A DNA stretch of 64,000 nt from Apostichopus japonicus (taxonomy: Eukaryota > Echinodermata > Holothuroidea > Aspidochirotida > Stichopodidae): positions 12,216,269 through 12,280,268 of the forward strand of contig NC_092572.1 of NCBI RefSeq assembly GCF_037975245.1, given 5' to 3'. Shown piece after piece: positions 1-12,663 of this stretch. The notes below the pieces were generated by a model. The model saw only the letters and a list, made by a program, of their open reading frames with translations. It did not search any database and was not told the origin of the DNA. Position 1 is the stretch's first letter, and every line of letters starts with the position of its first letter. The position numbers and the translations under genes were made by a program.

Positions 1-19
1 TAGGAAGTTTAAAACTGGT

Positions 20-330
20 TACCAACGATCAAACTTGTCGAGGTCAAATGAATTGATGGTGGCAGTAAAAAATATTGTCAAAATATTGGCTCTGAGTGAC
101 CAAGTTTCTAGCATAGTTTGTGAGGCAATGGCGACGATTTGAACATTCAGTGTTGTACCCAAATATGATAGAAAAAAAAAACTTTCTCTGCTCACCCATC
201 ATCAAGCTTGTTGAGGACAAATTTACTTGATTGTGGCAGTGAAATGTATGTCGACATTTGAACATGAGTAAGCATAAACTGAATCACTAGCATATCTGGG
301 AGCATTAGCTATACGCTATACAAGTCATCA
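20..330. repeat. Two-copy divergent tandem repeat, period about 168 bp
   Basis: The stretch around 23-90 (ATCAAACTTGTCGAGGTCAA, then TTGATGGTGGCAGT) recurs in diverged form around 191-258 (ATCAAGCTTGTTGAGGACAA, then TTGATTGTGGCAGT). A further similar pair follows (CTAGCATAGTTTGTGAG / CTAGCATATCTGGGAG). The array may continue left of the window. No coding function is seen. Confidence 0.55.
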
Positions 331-3204
331 GCATTCGTCCAGAAATATGCTAGGATTACTATACAACTATGGTCACCAAGAATTTAATTGATAGACGTCT
401 GTTCATATCACCATTGAGAAATGTTATTTCTTCTCCTCTCTGAGAAATCACATTGGCTAATTCCACTCTCCAGTTCAAATATTTTGGAGAGTAAGGTACT
501 TACCGTGAACTTACTTTCAGAAACGGTTAGCCTGCACTTCTAACATACTTTCCGAGGTATTACGCAACGAACCTTTCCCTTTAAACAAAGTGGTCAAGGC
601 GGGTGTCGAAAATCTTTTCGAAGCTAAAAAGTCAAAAACATTTTCTAGAGAAGCAAAGGGGTTTTTCCATCGATACATTTGTCTGCAGAATTGATATTTA
701 CAGCCCCAACTTCGAATAAATAAAATATATACGTATAAATTTTATAGAATGTACACACAAATTGACGAGATTTAGAGCAAAGAAAGGGGGGGGGGGGGGA
801 TAAAGGCTTTCATTTTTTTTTTTTTTTTGCATATCAAGTCTTATATTCTATATCTTAATAATCCATTCGGTGAATATCATAAGCGCTCATTATATCAAAT
901 TGCAATATACAAATGGTACATCGACGGGGCGAAGCAGGGACCCCTCCCTCAAACTGATGGAGGGGCTGAACATTCTAAACTTGGTCAGCCTACGCCCACT
1001 TCCCCTTATAGCTGCTTAAATCCCGTGATGCCTATCAAATTGTTTTAATAGTTAAAGGTTTTAGCTAATCAATCATTTTTCTGGTTCGTGTTTATCGGAA
1101 AATCTGCAGCCATCCCACCCCGTACCCATCGCAACTACGACCACACCGAAGATACAAACTGACCATAAATGCTATTCTTTCTAAAGCTTCTCTTCTTGAG
1201 ATGAACATGAACGGAGTTAATTTACTTATCATTAGCATACATTTATATTATTGTTCATTAATGTTTATATATACTTAATATTAATTCAATTTTCATCCAC
1301 AGCGATTACAACACAACAGCAATGTAATAAAAATATTTACGTCCCTAACTACGTAAAAAGAAGTAAAGTTCTTTCATAATAAAAGAAAAAAAAATGATTA
1401 TTTAAGAAAAAAATGGGGAAGGGTATAATGTTTTCTCTAAAGTAATATTAACAAAGCGTATAACTTTAGCATCATTTAGTAAAATGATATATTCAATTAG
1501 AGGTAATAACTTTGGTGTGCTTTGGTTTTTCTTGTCGTTGCTTCGGTTGTTTTTTTGTTGTTTTTTTGTTGTTGTTGTAATGTATTGGTTGCCCCTCTCC
1601 CCCTCCCCTACTTTCACTCGAACCACGCTTATCATCTGGGTCATGGGGGTTCAGCTAGGTAGATTAAGAATGCAACTTTTTTTTTTATAAAGATTGCAAA
1701 TTTCAAACTGGAAGTCAAGAATAACCTCTATGCCAGCTGCTTACTCTCTAGATTCTTTCAGAGGGGTGGGGTGGGGTGGGGGCGGCAAGCCCTCCCTAGG
1801 CACTCTCATTCCCTCTTAATCTTGGGTTTCAGATAAATTGTAACTTTTGCAATCATTACGGCGTGTGTGTGTGTGTTGGGGGGGGGGGGGGCGAAAGGGG
1901 GAGGGAGCGTATGGGGGCTTGTTTGGTGATGTTTCTGGCACCTTGATTGTTAAACGGTATCTCAAGAATGGAAACTTGAGTCGATATCATAATATGTATG
2001 CAAAATATGTTAATAAAGTATGTTTAACAAAGTATGTTTAACGTGTGAGGGAGGTTCGGTGGGGTGGGGATGGGGTTTCAAAATGAGTATGGAACTAGTT
2101 TCAGTATCATGTTTGGGTGAATGCATGTGTTACTTTAACCCAAGTCGATTACAATACATGCGCGATATACCCACTAACAAGAGGCAACATCATCAAACTC
2201 AACGGCCGAAAGCAAATAGGTGTTTTTAAATTTATTTTTAAAGCAGCATTTTGCGTCCTTTTCTATGATTTTTCTCAACCTCACTGATTCCACTTTGCCA
2301 TAACGACATACATAACTAGCTAATCTATTTATATTTTACTTCAAATGGTGGCATAAAAGTCGAAAAATTTGCAACTTTCAACTTTGTTGTTCTCCAAGAT
2401 ATTTTCCGTTGGGAACCCAATAAACCTCGCCCATAATATGAATATTTAAACACTACGAACGTCATTGACAAATACGTAATATAACACCACGCTTGTTTGT
2501 GTACAGTCTATATGGCAGTTGTACCAGGGAGTTCCATAACAACTCCCTGGTTCATGTGGTTGTACCAACGCAAAGTCTTGAATCTATTTTTAGCAATGGG
2601 CAATAACTAAACCTGCATCTCTGATTGGTTGCATTCAAACTAGTGGGTTTGGCGGAATTGTATGCGATTAATTTTAACTGTGGAATTTGTCGAGGACACT
2701 CTTCTCATTATCGACATTAAATCGTTAATTACTCGCTAATTAACGCTCTTGGCAGGGTGAAACTTGGATGGTATCTTAGTTTGCTGTTTTATGATTGATA
2801 CATGTAAAAAAATCGATGCACATGATAAAAAGGTGGAAAAAAGTGACCCAACGCAAAATGCTGCTTTAAGTTGGAGAGACCTTGGAGAACAACGGCATTT
2901 TAAACTTGCAGTACTTTTCGTGCAGTTATCATATAACATAATATCCTATTAGTTGAGTGTGACACTAAACCATATTGCTTTTCACGTGCATCATAATTAT
3001 CTCCCTTGTGACAGGTTCACTGACAGGGGAGCAATAATGGTATGGTGTTTATTACTTTACTTCACATCCACCCCCAACTCCCCCTGCGGCTCGTGTCCCA
3101 ATTTTCGGCGACCCCGCGAGGTTTTCGATGTCCTATTTCTAAAAAAATGTTTTTTTTTTTGCAAAGTGGTTGTTTTTGTAATTTGTTTATTTTAGTTGGC
3201 AACT
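331..3204. other. Intergenic, no gene recognised
   Basis: Only short ORFs without recognisable protein signature. It contains poly-G and poly-T tracts near 786-828 and 1876-1891, a GT-rich stretch near 1862, and the strong hairpin listed at 2523-2551. I see no exon with convincing splice sites. Confidence 0.5.
2523..2551. repeat. Perfect 11-bp hairpin, possible MITE terminus
   Basis: ACCAGGGAGTT at 2523-2533 pairs exactly with AACTCCCTGGT at 2541-2551 across a 7-nt loop. Palindromes like this are often the ends of small non-autonomous DNA elements, but only one is seen here, so the class is not assigned. Confidence 0.5.
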
Positions 3205-3352
3205 GTATGTATATATATATATATATATTTATATGGAAATTGTAGTGAGTCGGAAAATCCAGTACAGTGAAAAAACTTCCAGCCTCCACCGGGATTCGAA
3301 TCTGGGCCTCCCGCTTTATATGCGGACACCCTAACCACTAGGCTATGGACGC
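3205..3352 (-). mobile_element. tRNA-derived SINE
   Basis: Read on the minus strand from 3352 to 3282 the sequence folds like a decayed tRNA. The acceptor arm is GCGTCCA with TGGAGGC (six of seven pairs). The A box is TAGCCTAGTGGTTAGGG, the anticodon stem CCGC/GCGG is intact, and the B box is GATTCGAATCC. The T stem has mismatches and the apparent anticodon would be ATA, which argues against a working tRNA gene. A non-tRNA body follows down to an (AT)n tract at about 3205-3230, the usual layout of a tRNA-derived SINE with a simple-repeat tail. Confidence 0.7.
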
Positions 3353-4299
3353 TGATTGTATGTCCAGAGGTTCGAAACCGGTAAGGAAGGTCGTAGTTCC
3401 ACTGCAGGGGTCATCTTCGTTGACGTCGAGGGCTAGGTCGGGCCTCGAGCAATTATGTCACCAGGACCCCTCAACTTTGAGGTCTTCTTTTCTCTTTCAT
3501 AAGTATATATTATTCTTGTTGGGTTATACCACTGAATTTTCGATGGTGTTTTAACGTTGAATACTTGAGTTAAATACACTTCCTGCATGTTTACAGATTC
3601 TTTCCCCACCTTTCCATATTGGAGTGACCCGCGGTAGAGCTGATATGTGACCCTTAAAATTAGCTCCAAAGTTAATGCATACTATACCATGCATGTTTCC
3701 GCCCGAATCATTCTTATTGATATTGTATACATCTACGACAATATTTAACGTTGTAGCTTTGCTGCCAATGCTTACTAATGTATCATGAATATTTATGAAT
3801 ATTAATCTTGACTGTATTCGAAATCACGAAAGGCTTGCTTGATAACTGGTGTAACCAAGCAATTCATCATGTGGCATCTTTTCATAATACTACTAACTCA
3901 CTGAAAGAGTTTTTTACTCATGAATATGCAAATACCTCATGCAGAGATAACTTGAGGAAAGAAATATTTTATTTTGCTTCCGAAACAAAACGAAATAAGT
4001 TCTTCCTCTATGACACTGCGGATGCTACACAATAATGTATTTTTAAATTAAAAGATGTCCCGAATTGTCTTGAAAAGACGAAAATTTCGATAAACTTCGA
4101 AAAAAAACTGGAAATCTACATATGGACAGCAACAAATACTGTTATATGATATAAAGAAGAAGAAAAAAAAGATTCTTTATTCCCGAAGAGACTGGAAAAC
4201 ATGATACGATTGTTTTCTCTCTTTTGTTTCTCTTTTATTGTTCTTGTTCATTTACCACAGGATCGCAGTTGTAATTAGTTCACATATCATGTCGTCATG

Positions 4300-4317
4300 T
4301 GACGTCACGTGACGTCA
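4300..4317. promoter_or_regulatory. Double CRE palindrome sharing an E-box
   Basis: TGACGTCA occurs at 4300-4307 and again at 4310-4317. The junction forms CACGTG at 4306-4311. TGACGTCA is the consensus CREB/ATF site and CACGTG the canonical bHLH-ZIP E-box. Whether it is bound is unknown, and no promoter is identified beside it. Confidence 0.45.
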
Positions 4318-4695
4318 CGACCTATCATGATATCAAATGCTAATGTTGTTTAATGGCGTCGAAATTTCAAATTTCTTTACTTTGATAGGATGTTACTGGT
4401 GGATTGCCGAATGAGTCGGATGCACGATATCAACCAATTCCCAGACAAGTAAATTCATAAATTTTGCCAAAAATGGAAATTCCCTAAATATGTTTCAATC
4501 AATCCTCACACATTACCGCAGTAGTTATGTGTTTGCACTATTCATTTACATTTTGGTGTGGTTTTTGTTTTTTCCGTTCTCATATCATTTTTCTCCCCCC
4601 CCCACCACTTTTTTTTTTTGCCTCTCTTTCCTATCAAATTTCTAAACTTGTGGTGGTTTTCTTTATCGCAGTCATATTTCTTTGGAGTCATAACG

Positions 4696-4725
4696 TGACG
4701 TAAGCGTGACGTAAGCGTGACGTGT
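4696..4725. promoter_or_regulatory. Three TGACGT sites at 11-bp spacing
   Basis: TGACGTAA at 4696-4703 and 4707-4714, and TGACGTGT at 4718-4725. They repeat every 11 bp, about one DNA turn, so proteins bound there would lie on one face. ATF/CREB and PAR-bZIP factors use this type of site. It may also be just a short minisatellite. Confidence 0.4.
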
Positions 4726-6947
4726 CAGTATTTTATTATTAGACCAAATCTCAAAAGGGAAAATATTTCTTTCTAAAATAAACATTTTTTAACTACAAAT
4801 ATTCGATCGAAAGTAGAACGATCCAGCTTTGAAAAAAACAAGAAAGTTCTTTCAGAGTGTATACGTCATGAATAATTAATTGCTTTGGTGATAATGTTTA
4901 TTCATAACCCATATAGATACTGTTTGAAAAATTGTAAACCATTGGCGCGCTTATGTCACGTCATGAGAACAAAATATTTCATCTCATTAAGCATGTGGGC
5001 GGTTATTGCATCCTAACAAACACTGTGCCTCTATTTAAAATATTCTTACAAGACGGATTTAAACAAAAAGGCTATTTATTTTTCAAAACATTTCCCTTCC
5101 GAAACTACCTATACATTTTTTGCGTTTCATCTATCATTTTTGTATATTTATTTTAAATATTATTTAGTGACTTGAAGCAATCACACCTTTTTTACTTGGC
5201 AACGGGGTTTTTTTCTTATATGAAATAAATAAAGTAATTGCTATGTTTCGTGAAGAAAAAACAAATTGCGCCATTCCATACAATTTACTTCACATAAGTC
5301 AGAAAACTAAAACGGACCAACAAAAAATAGTTAGCAACAATTAAAACCTAATATCCAGTTGAAATAAAAAGCTTGTTTCTCATTCTCTCATAAAGTTAAC
5401 CCCCCCCCAACCACCCCCCCAAAAAAAACAATGCGTCATCAAACGTTACACGTTTCATAGCGCGACCACATAACTAAAAACAAATACATGGAAATAAATC
5501 GAAGATAGAAAGGTGTACAATCATTTTTTGCACTTCTTTCACAAACTTCGTTATAAAAAAAAAAGGATATTTCTTTCATTTCGACTGTTTTAATAATAGC
5601 GGGAACTAAATTTACTCGAAATTTCGCGCCAAATTTTCGAATATTATTTCCTGAAAGGCATTTTTGTTTTTGGATCTACCTTTATAAATGTGTCTTGTTA
5701 ATCTACAAGTAAGTGTACGTAATTGGAATGGAGTGGCACATAATATCACAATGGGGTCAAGTAAGGGAGGGGGGGGGGGGTGAGCTATCCAACAGTGTTG
5801 CTATAACAATGACTTTATCCTCGTTTTAGTCAAACGTTCATAGTAACTTTGAACAATTCTTATAATCGTGTGACTGTTCCAAGTTTCTATATATGCTGGT
5901 CATTCCTAGGGCTTATCACCTACCCCCATGTACTCTTTACTAACAAACAAAAAACAATAACCTATTGTATTTTAATGGTAAATTGAGAACAAGATTATAT
6001 CTTTTCGATGACCACTCTACATAAGTTGGATAAATGTGGATATGAAACTATAGAGAAGAACCTATTAAATTCTTTAGTTTATCGCAGTTTATGACAAAAA
6101 AAAGGTCGAATTAAATTACCTGGCATGCGCCCGTTCCCCCCCCCCCCCCCTTCTCGACCATTACACCCTCCTCACATGCACACGCACTTTTCATTTCTTT
6201 ATTTCGGAAATCAAACATCCAACTCAATCCCCCTAAACTACCTCTGGATTCATCGTTCAATGACGTAACATGTTGTTATGCTTTCACTTACGAATCATTT
6301 CACGTGTAACATCAAATAAAAAATTACGTTAAAAACAAAAGACATACGTACAATATTGCTAAAAGCTCTCATTTCAGCATTTTTGAAATTTTCATTTGTT
6401 ACAGAACGTTGCATGATATCATCCTTTCGTGCCTCCCTTCACATTTAAAAATATTTTATATCATTTTTTTTTATTTTTGAAATAATTTAAAACAATTTTT
6501 CCTTAAATAGTTAGACAAAAATCTTGCGACATCCATTCACATACAATGCTCAGTAAATATGGTAGAGATAAAAAAAAAGTTTACACATATTCAGGGGAAA
6601 AAAAACTATTAATTTCATTTTTGATTATTTTGATATTTCTTGGTTGAATTTTGTAAAATAAATTACAAGTGATACTTCTTTCTTTATGTCATTTAAAATT
6701 CATTTTAATTTTTTTTTCATCATGTTTTTTTCTTGTTTCTCAATATGATTGTTGTTCTCTCTTAAATTCACTTTGATTTAAAATGCACAAATCACCCATC
6801 AACCACCTCTTTAGGATCTCTACCAAAAATAAGGCATCTGGCAACATTTACCGAAGACGTTAAATCAATGTACATCGTCAAATACAGTCGTTTGCATTAC
6901 AATAACACGTTTGGCATCATATGCATGCATGCATGCATGTGTGTGCA

Positions 6948-6976
6948 TGATATATATATATATATATATATATAGG

Positions 6977-7028
<52 letters not shown>

Positions 7029-7030
7029 CG
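6948..7030. repeat. (TA)n microsatellite
   Basis: Long TA dinucleotide run interrupted once by GGCC and flanked by an ATGC repeat. Short open frames reported across it are low-complexity artefacts. Confidence 0.95.
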
Positions 7031-7210
7031 TGTATATGTTCATGTGCACCTTATTTAATTATTCAACCGGATGTGACGTCACATCGATATTTACCCATTT
7101 AATCATAATGATCATATATCGATATATCGATAATAACTGTTTACTGACTGGGGTTTTTCTTTTTGCATGACAATTAACCGAGTTTCAGTGAACTGACCTA
7201 GTTAACCTCC

Positions 7211-7222
7211 TGCGCCTGCGCA
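7211..7222. promoter_or_regulatory. NRF1-like site TGCGCCTGCGCA
   Basis: The 12-mer differs by one base from the palindromic NRF1 motif and is followed by a pyrimidine-rich stretch with TCAGTACTTT, which could be an initiator. This could be a promoter of a + strand gene, perhaps the one ending at 12750, but no first exon can be proven. Confidence 0.25.
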
Positions 7223-7842
7223 AGACCCCTTCTCACTCTCAGTACTTTGGCAGTGGCTTCTGTTAGCCTATTTTAGCCTCATTCTGGTACCTGGTTTTTC
7301 GTCTTCTTATGTTTAATCCAAGTTTATAAGTGAATACACCGTCAACGGCTCTTTTCTTCATCTCATGTTCTTATTGTTCTCACTCGTATGCACGGTCCAC
7401 ACTTTGAATTACTTCATTCTGTTGTTTTTATCTTTATTTAATTTAAAGTTTTAGTTTTTTCCATGTCACGCGTAGAATAGGTATTTATTTTCAAAATGGA
7501 CATTAGTTACGGTAGTTCTGAAGGTACAGACGCGACGTAGACTTACTGTGTTAGTATAACACGACAACATTCCAAAAATGTCTTGTGTTTAAATTTGAAA
7601 AAAGTTACGATCTTAATATGTTATCCTGGACAGTTAGATTCATATCGTCGACATGTGGCGTGCGTTGTACTAACACGGTAAGTAGTCTACAACGCAAATG
7701 TCACTTTAGAACCACCGTACTTATCGAATACTGGTAAACACTCGGAACTTTATCTCTTGTTCTTTTCCTTTTATTACTCTATTTATTTGTTGTCATTTTT
7801 GGTTCCTTGCTTTAGCAAAAGGAACCTATGCAGTCAGGTTGG

Positions 7843-7843
7843 C

Positions 7844-7875
<32 letters not shown>

Positions 7876-7906
7876 GTATGTATGTGTGTGTGTGTGTGTG
7901 TCTGTG
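7843..7906. repeat. (TG)n / (TATG)n microsatellite
   Basis: GT-rich tract at the left edge of the AGGTCA-rich element. The same arrangement (GCAAAAGGAA, then GT tract, then element body) appears at 19.21-19.32 kb, so the tract seems to be part of the element. Confidence 0.9.
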
Positions 7907-8286
7907 ACACTTGCTTGGGTACGCTCTATCTCAATAAGGGAATGTTGGATTGAGGCCAAACTTGGACTATAGATCCGCCATATGGAGAAGGTGTGCCCTA
8001 TTGTTTTTGGTGCCCACAAAGGTCACCAAAGGTCAGTTATGGTCCAAAAACCGAAAATATTAAAACTGCAATAACTCCCAGTGCCAATGTGCGACAAGAT
8101 TGATATTTTGGGACAAGTTGTGAACTGGTTAGGGGAGCATTTTCAAACTTAACGGTCATGTGATCCGAGGTCACCAAAGGTCAATTAATGATAAAAAACT
8201 AGTATTTTTGCGATAACTTGAGAACGAAATGTCCGTTAGGGTTGGGAGTTGCCTCAATGTAATCCAATTGTCGACCCGCATCTGGG

Positions 8287-8320
8287 TGACCCTTGACCTC
8301 AATTTGACCTCTGGTGACCT
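8287..8320 (-). promoter_or_regulatory. Composite nuclear-receptor-type half-site cluster (DR1-DR5-DR4)
   Basis: TGACCC-T-TGACCT-CAATT-TGACCT-CTGG-TGACCT places four half-sites in 34 bp with spacers of 1, 5 and 4. In nuclear receptor biology DR1, DR4 and DR5 spacings are used by RXR heterodimers with different partners. The same cluster recurs at 9242-9275, 9642-9675 and 10337-10370. Binding is an inference. Confidence 0.45.
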
Positions 8321-11060
8321 TTTCGTGTTTTTGGGATTTTTACAGTTTCGATGCTATTTTCAGATGTCAAAGGTACCTTCTGATCATAAATGTCAATAGG
8401 TTGACCCTGTGTGACCTTTATGTGCGAAGTTATATGGGGTCAAAGTTTTTCGGTCGGAGTTAGGATGGTTGTACAGACTTTTCGTTTTGTTTTTTGGAAT
8501 CAGGAGATTAAACTACATCTGAAACCAAGGTCAAAAGGTCAAAGGTCACATTAGAAAAAATGTGCTTATTTTGGGAGGAAACGAGCAAAAAAGAAAATGT
8601 TTGGTTTTGATGCTAGATTTGGATATCAAAGGTACCTTCCGATCAAAAATGTCAATTGGTTGACACCCGTGTGACCTTCGTGTGCGAAGTTATACGAGGT
8701 CAAATTTAATTTTCACACATTTAATGCAACAACTCCCAGTTCCAAGGTGTGACATGGTTGATATTTTTGGACAAGTTGCAAATGGTATAGGGGAATATTT
8801 TCAAACTTACCGGTCATGTGATCCGAGGTCACCAAAGGTCAATTAATGTCAAAAAACTAGTATTTTGGGGGTAGAAAATGGGCAAAGAAAAAAATGTTTG
8901 AATTTTTATAGTTTGATGCTCGAATTTAGGTCTCATCAATCAAAAATGTCAATAAGTTGACCCAAGGTGACCTTTGTATGTTAAGTTATATGAGGTCAAA
9001 GTTAATTTTCAGACATTTAGTGTAATAACTCCCAGTGCCAAGGTGTTACACAGTTGATATTTTGAGACAAGTTGCAAATGGTATAGGGGAATATTTTCAA
9101 ACTTAACGGTCATGTGATCCGAGGTCACCAAAGGTCAATTAATGATAAAAAACTAGTATTTTTTGCGATAACTTGAGAACAAATTGTCCATTTGGGTTGG
9201 GAGTTGCTTCAATGTAATCCAATTGTCGACCCGCATCTGGGTGACCCTTGACCTCAATTTGACCTCTGGTGACCTTTTTAGTGTTTTGTGGATATTTACA
9301 GTTTCGATGCTATTTTCAGATGTTAAAGGTACCTTCTGATCATAAATGTCAATAGGTTGACCCCCGTGTGACCTTCGTGTGCGAAGTTATATGAGGTCAA
9401 AGTTAATTTTCAGACATTTAATGCAATAACTCCCAGTTCCAAGGTGTGACAAGGTTGATATTTTTGGAGTAGTTGCAAATGGTATAGGGGGATATTTTCA
9501 AACTTAACGGTTATGTGATACAAGGTCACCAAAGGTCAATTAATGATAAAAAACTAGTATTTTTGCGATAACTTGAGAACAAATTGTCCGTTAGAGTTGG
9601 GAGTTGCTTCAATGAAGCCCAATTGTCGACCCGCATCTGGGTGACCCTTGACCTCAATTTGACCTCTGGTGACCTTTTCGTGTTTTGTGGATTTTTTACA
9701 GTTTCGATGCTATTTTCAGATGTCAAAGGTACCTTCTGATCATAAATGTCAATAGGTTGACCCCTGTGTGACCTTCGTGTGCGAAGTTATATGAGGTCAA
9801 AGTTAAATTTCATATATTTAATGCAATAACCCCCATTGCCAAGGTGTGACATGGTTGATATTTTTGGACAAGTTGCAAATGGTAAAGGGGAATATTTTCA
9901 AACTTAACGGTCATGTGATCCGCGGTCACCAAAGGTCAATTAATGTTAAAAAACTAGTATTTTGGGGGGAGAAAATGGGCAAAGAAAAAAATGTTTGAAT
10001 TTTTATAGTTTGATGCTATATTCGCGTCACACCGATCAAAAATGTCAATGGGTTGACCCAAGGTGACCTTTGTGGGTTCAGTTATATGAGGTCAAAGTTA
10101 ATCTTCAGACATTTAGTGCAATAACTCCCAGTGCCAAGGTGTTACACGGTTGATATTTTGGGACAAGTTGCAAATGGTATAGGGGAAAATTGTCTAACTT
10201 AACGGTCATGTGATCCGAGGTCACCAAAGGTCAATTAATGATAAAAAACTAGTATTTTTGCGATAACTTGAGAATGAAATGTCCGTTAGGATTGGGAGTT
10301 GCTTCAATGTAATCCAATTGTCGACGCGCATCTGGGTGACCCTTGACCTCAATTTGACCTCTGGTGACCTTTACTTGTTTTGGGGAATTTTACAGTTTCG
10401 ATGCTTTTTTCAGATGTCAAAGGTACCTTCTGATCATAAATGTTAATAGGTTGACCCCCGTGTGACCTTCGTGTGCAAAGTTATTAATGTTAAAAATCAA
10501 TTAATGTTAAAAAAACTAGTATTTTGGGGGGGAAAATGGGCAAAGGAAAAATGTTTGAATTTTTACAGTTTTGATGCTCTATTTAGGGCTCACCGATCAA
10601 AAAGGTCAATTGGTCGACCTCCGGGTGACCTTTGTGTGTGTAGTTATGTATACAAGTTCAAAGTTAATTTTTAGACATTTAATGCAATTAAATCCCAATG
10701 CCACAGTTGATATTTTGGGACAAGTTGTGAATGGGGTGATGGAACATTTTCAAATTTCACAGTCATGTCATCTGTGGTCACCAATGTTATCATATCTGCT
10801 GACCTGCTTGTAGGTGACCTTATATCTCTTACATTTTCGACGCCATGTTCAGATCTCAAAAGTGCATTTTGATCATAATCCGATCACAATTTGTGATCAA
10901 AAAAGTGTTGGCTATAGTGTTGGTTACTTTATGGGTACATGTAGGACCACAATTACTTGACTATTTGAACCCAATCTTGCTTGATAATATTATGTGTATT
11001 GTCATATACCCCTACGCAAGGAACCACAGTGCCCTTGGGCTCTTGTTCTTCTTCTTCTTC

Positions 11061-12663
11061 CTCTTCTTGTTAACTAGATTTTCCCAAATCGTTATGTTTA
11101 CAATTACATTGAATAAAAATTAAACTAAATTATGATTCAATGAAGTCAACCAAATCGCCAAATAAATAATGAATTAGTTAGAATGTTACTAAAATATGAT
11201 TAAAATCTGTTGGAAAGATTACAGATTATAATCTGTGTAATATATGCCGACGAGCCTTACGACGCAAAGGATACGATATTTTTTATAGTATATACACTTT
11301 AGAATCAAGTCTAATTGTGAGAATCCTGTACACTGTACAACTAAACTATATCAGACTAGTTATTTATAGGCTTAGTTTATCCAAAAACAATCATCATTTC
11401 TTGTAGTGGGTCGGCACTAGATTTTTTTATAATCCTCTTTTTTTTTTTAAACAATAACAGCAATCTTACTGCTATGGACATATATTGTTTACCCATACCC
11501 TGCCCTGAAAAGGCTGCCCAGGGTATAGAAATGACCTTGTCAAACCACAAGCAAACAACTTTTAGACCGACAATAACATAACTAGTTTAATTGTTACTTA
11601 TACTCGCCTGAAATTTTGTTTCTATGGACAACCCATTACAAAAGAAAAAAACAAAATGCCCGCAATGGACGCCCATTTATAGCCAACGCAAGTGTTAGTT
11701 AAGGGAGAGGGGAAAATTAGCATACCTATGGCTCTTTCAACGTTGCACGTCATTGAATGAAAATTTTTCGCATAAACAAGTTTAAGAATGAATATATTGA
11801 ACTATTCAATCGTTAGTGTACAACCACACGGTAAGAATAAGTGGGGAAAAAACAAAGTAAAATATTAAACGCACAAATATTATTCTGTTTTAATTTTTAC
11901 CAACGATATTTTGGCCTTCCTGAAACAGATTTTTTTTTAGAGGGGTGGCGGCTGAAGCTAATTGTCCTTTGTTCTAGCGCAATACAACTCAATAGTTAAA
12001 ATTATTCCAATTTCATGTTTAAAGGAAACCACAATGACGATAATTTGTTGTTTAAAACAAGAAATATACGCATCACGCCGAGGGGTGTGGGGGGGGGGAG
12101 GGGGTGATATCAGTGCATTGTAAACAATTAGGAATCGAACCCACCTTGAATAATGTTCTCAGAAATAAATTTAGTTTTTAATTTAGTGAAAATTAATCTT
12201 CTTTACATCAGGAATAAATTAAAGGATTACTTCAGGCAGAACTTTTGTCTTGTTGTGTTATAAAGTTTAACAAAAAAATTGTGGCTTGATTGATGCATAT
12301 TTAGGCTTGGTCAAGCCTATACAGCCTATACGTATGTGGAGGAACATATGATAAGTGTTATATCTCCCAAATGGAATAAGATTGATCACAGCTGCTTTGT
12401 GGAAGTTATTCATAGCTGTTATATCTATCACAGGGACCGAATGATGATGGGTTGTGCTTGTGTCTTTTTAAGGCATATATATAATATGACCTGTTTGAGA
12501 GGTTGACAAGTTGGTTGTATCGTAACACTTATTCATATATTTGGTTTCAATCACTCTGTTTTTCTTTCCAATGCGCATGTCCATCAATACACCTTCATCT
12601 ACCCTTTCTCTGACAATTCTCGTTTCTATTTTCTTTCCCCTTTTTTTCTTCTCATTATTTTAG
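11061..12663. other. Intergenic or intronic, no exon seen
   Basis: AT-rich sequence with a poly-G tract near 12090. It ends in a long polypyrimidine run that precedes the exon at 12664, so at least its right part is probably the last intron of that gene. Confidence 0.4.

Larger units (their letters stand above)
3354..7800. other. Intergenic, no gene recognised; CRE-like clusters and microsatellites
   Basis: No ORF with a recognisable domain. The open frame at 3808-4035 begins at a non-ATG codon and has no family signature. Notable contents are the CRE clusters at 4300-4317 and 4696-4725, poly-C/poly-G tracts near 5400, 5770 and 6137, and a (TA)n block near 6950-7030. Confidence 0.5.
7806..11060 (+). 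repeat. Mosaic repeat array rich in AGGTCA direct repeats
   Basis: The block starts near GCAAAAGGAACC and ends near CACAGTGCCCTTGGGCTC. The landmark AGGTCA-ccaa-AGGTCA recurs at 8020, 8168, 8826, 9122, 9523 and 10218, with one degenerate copy at 9923. Distances between landmarks fall into two unit types: a long unit (about 400 bp, containing GCGATAACTTGAGAAC and a TGACCT-rich segment) and a short unit (about 294 bp, containing TTTTGGGGG and AAAATGGGCAAAG). A further partial short unit begins near 10495. The first long interval (8168 to 8826) is 658 bp and looks composite. No protein is encoded. Related sequence occurs at 19.2-19.6 kb (+) and 59.05-59.42 kb (-), so it is a dispersed family with local amplification here. 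Confidence 0.85.

Noticed and set aside
3282-3352. Functional tRNA gene
   Set aside because: T-stem mismatches, one acceptor mismatch, improbable ATA anticodon, and an attached SINE body with AT tail.
12121-12150. B-box like GGTTCGATTCC on the minus strand
   Set aside because: No A box at the right distance, so no SINE or tRNA call.
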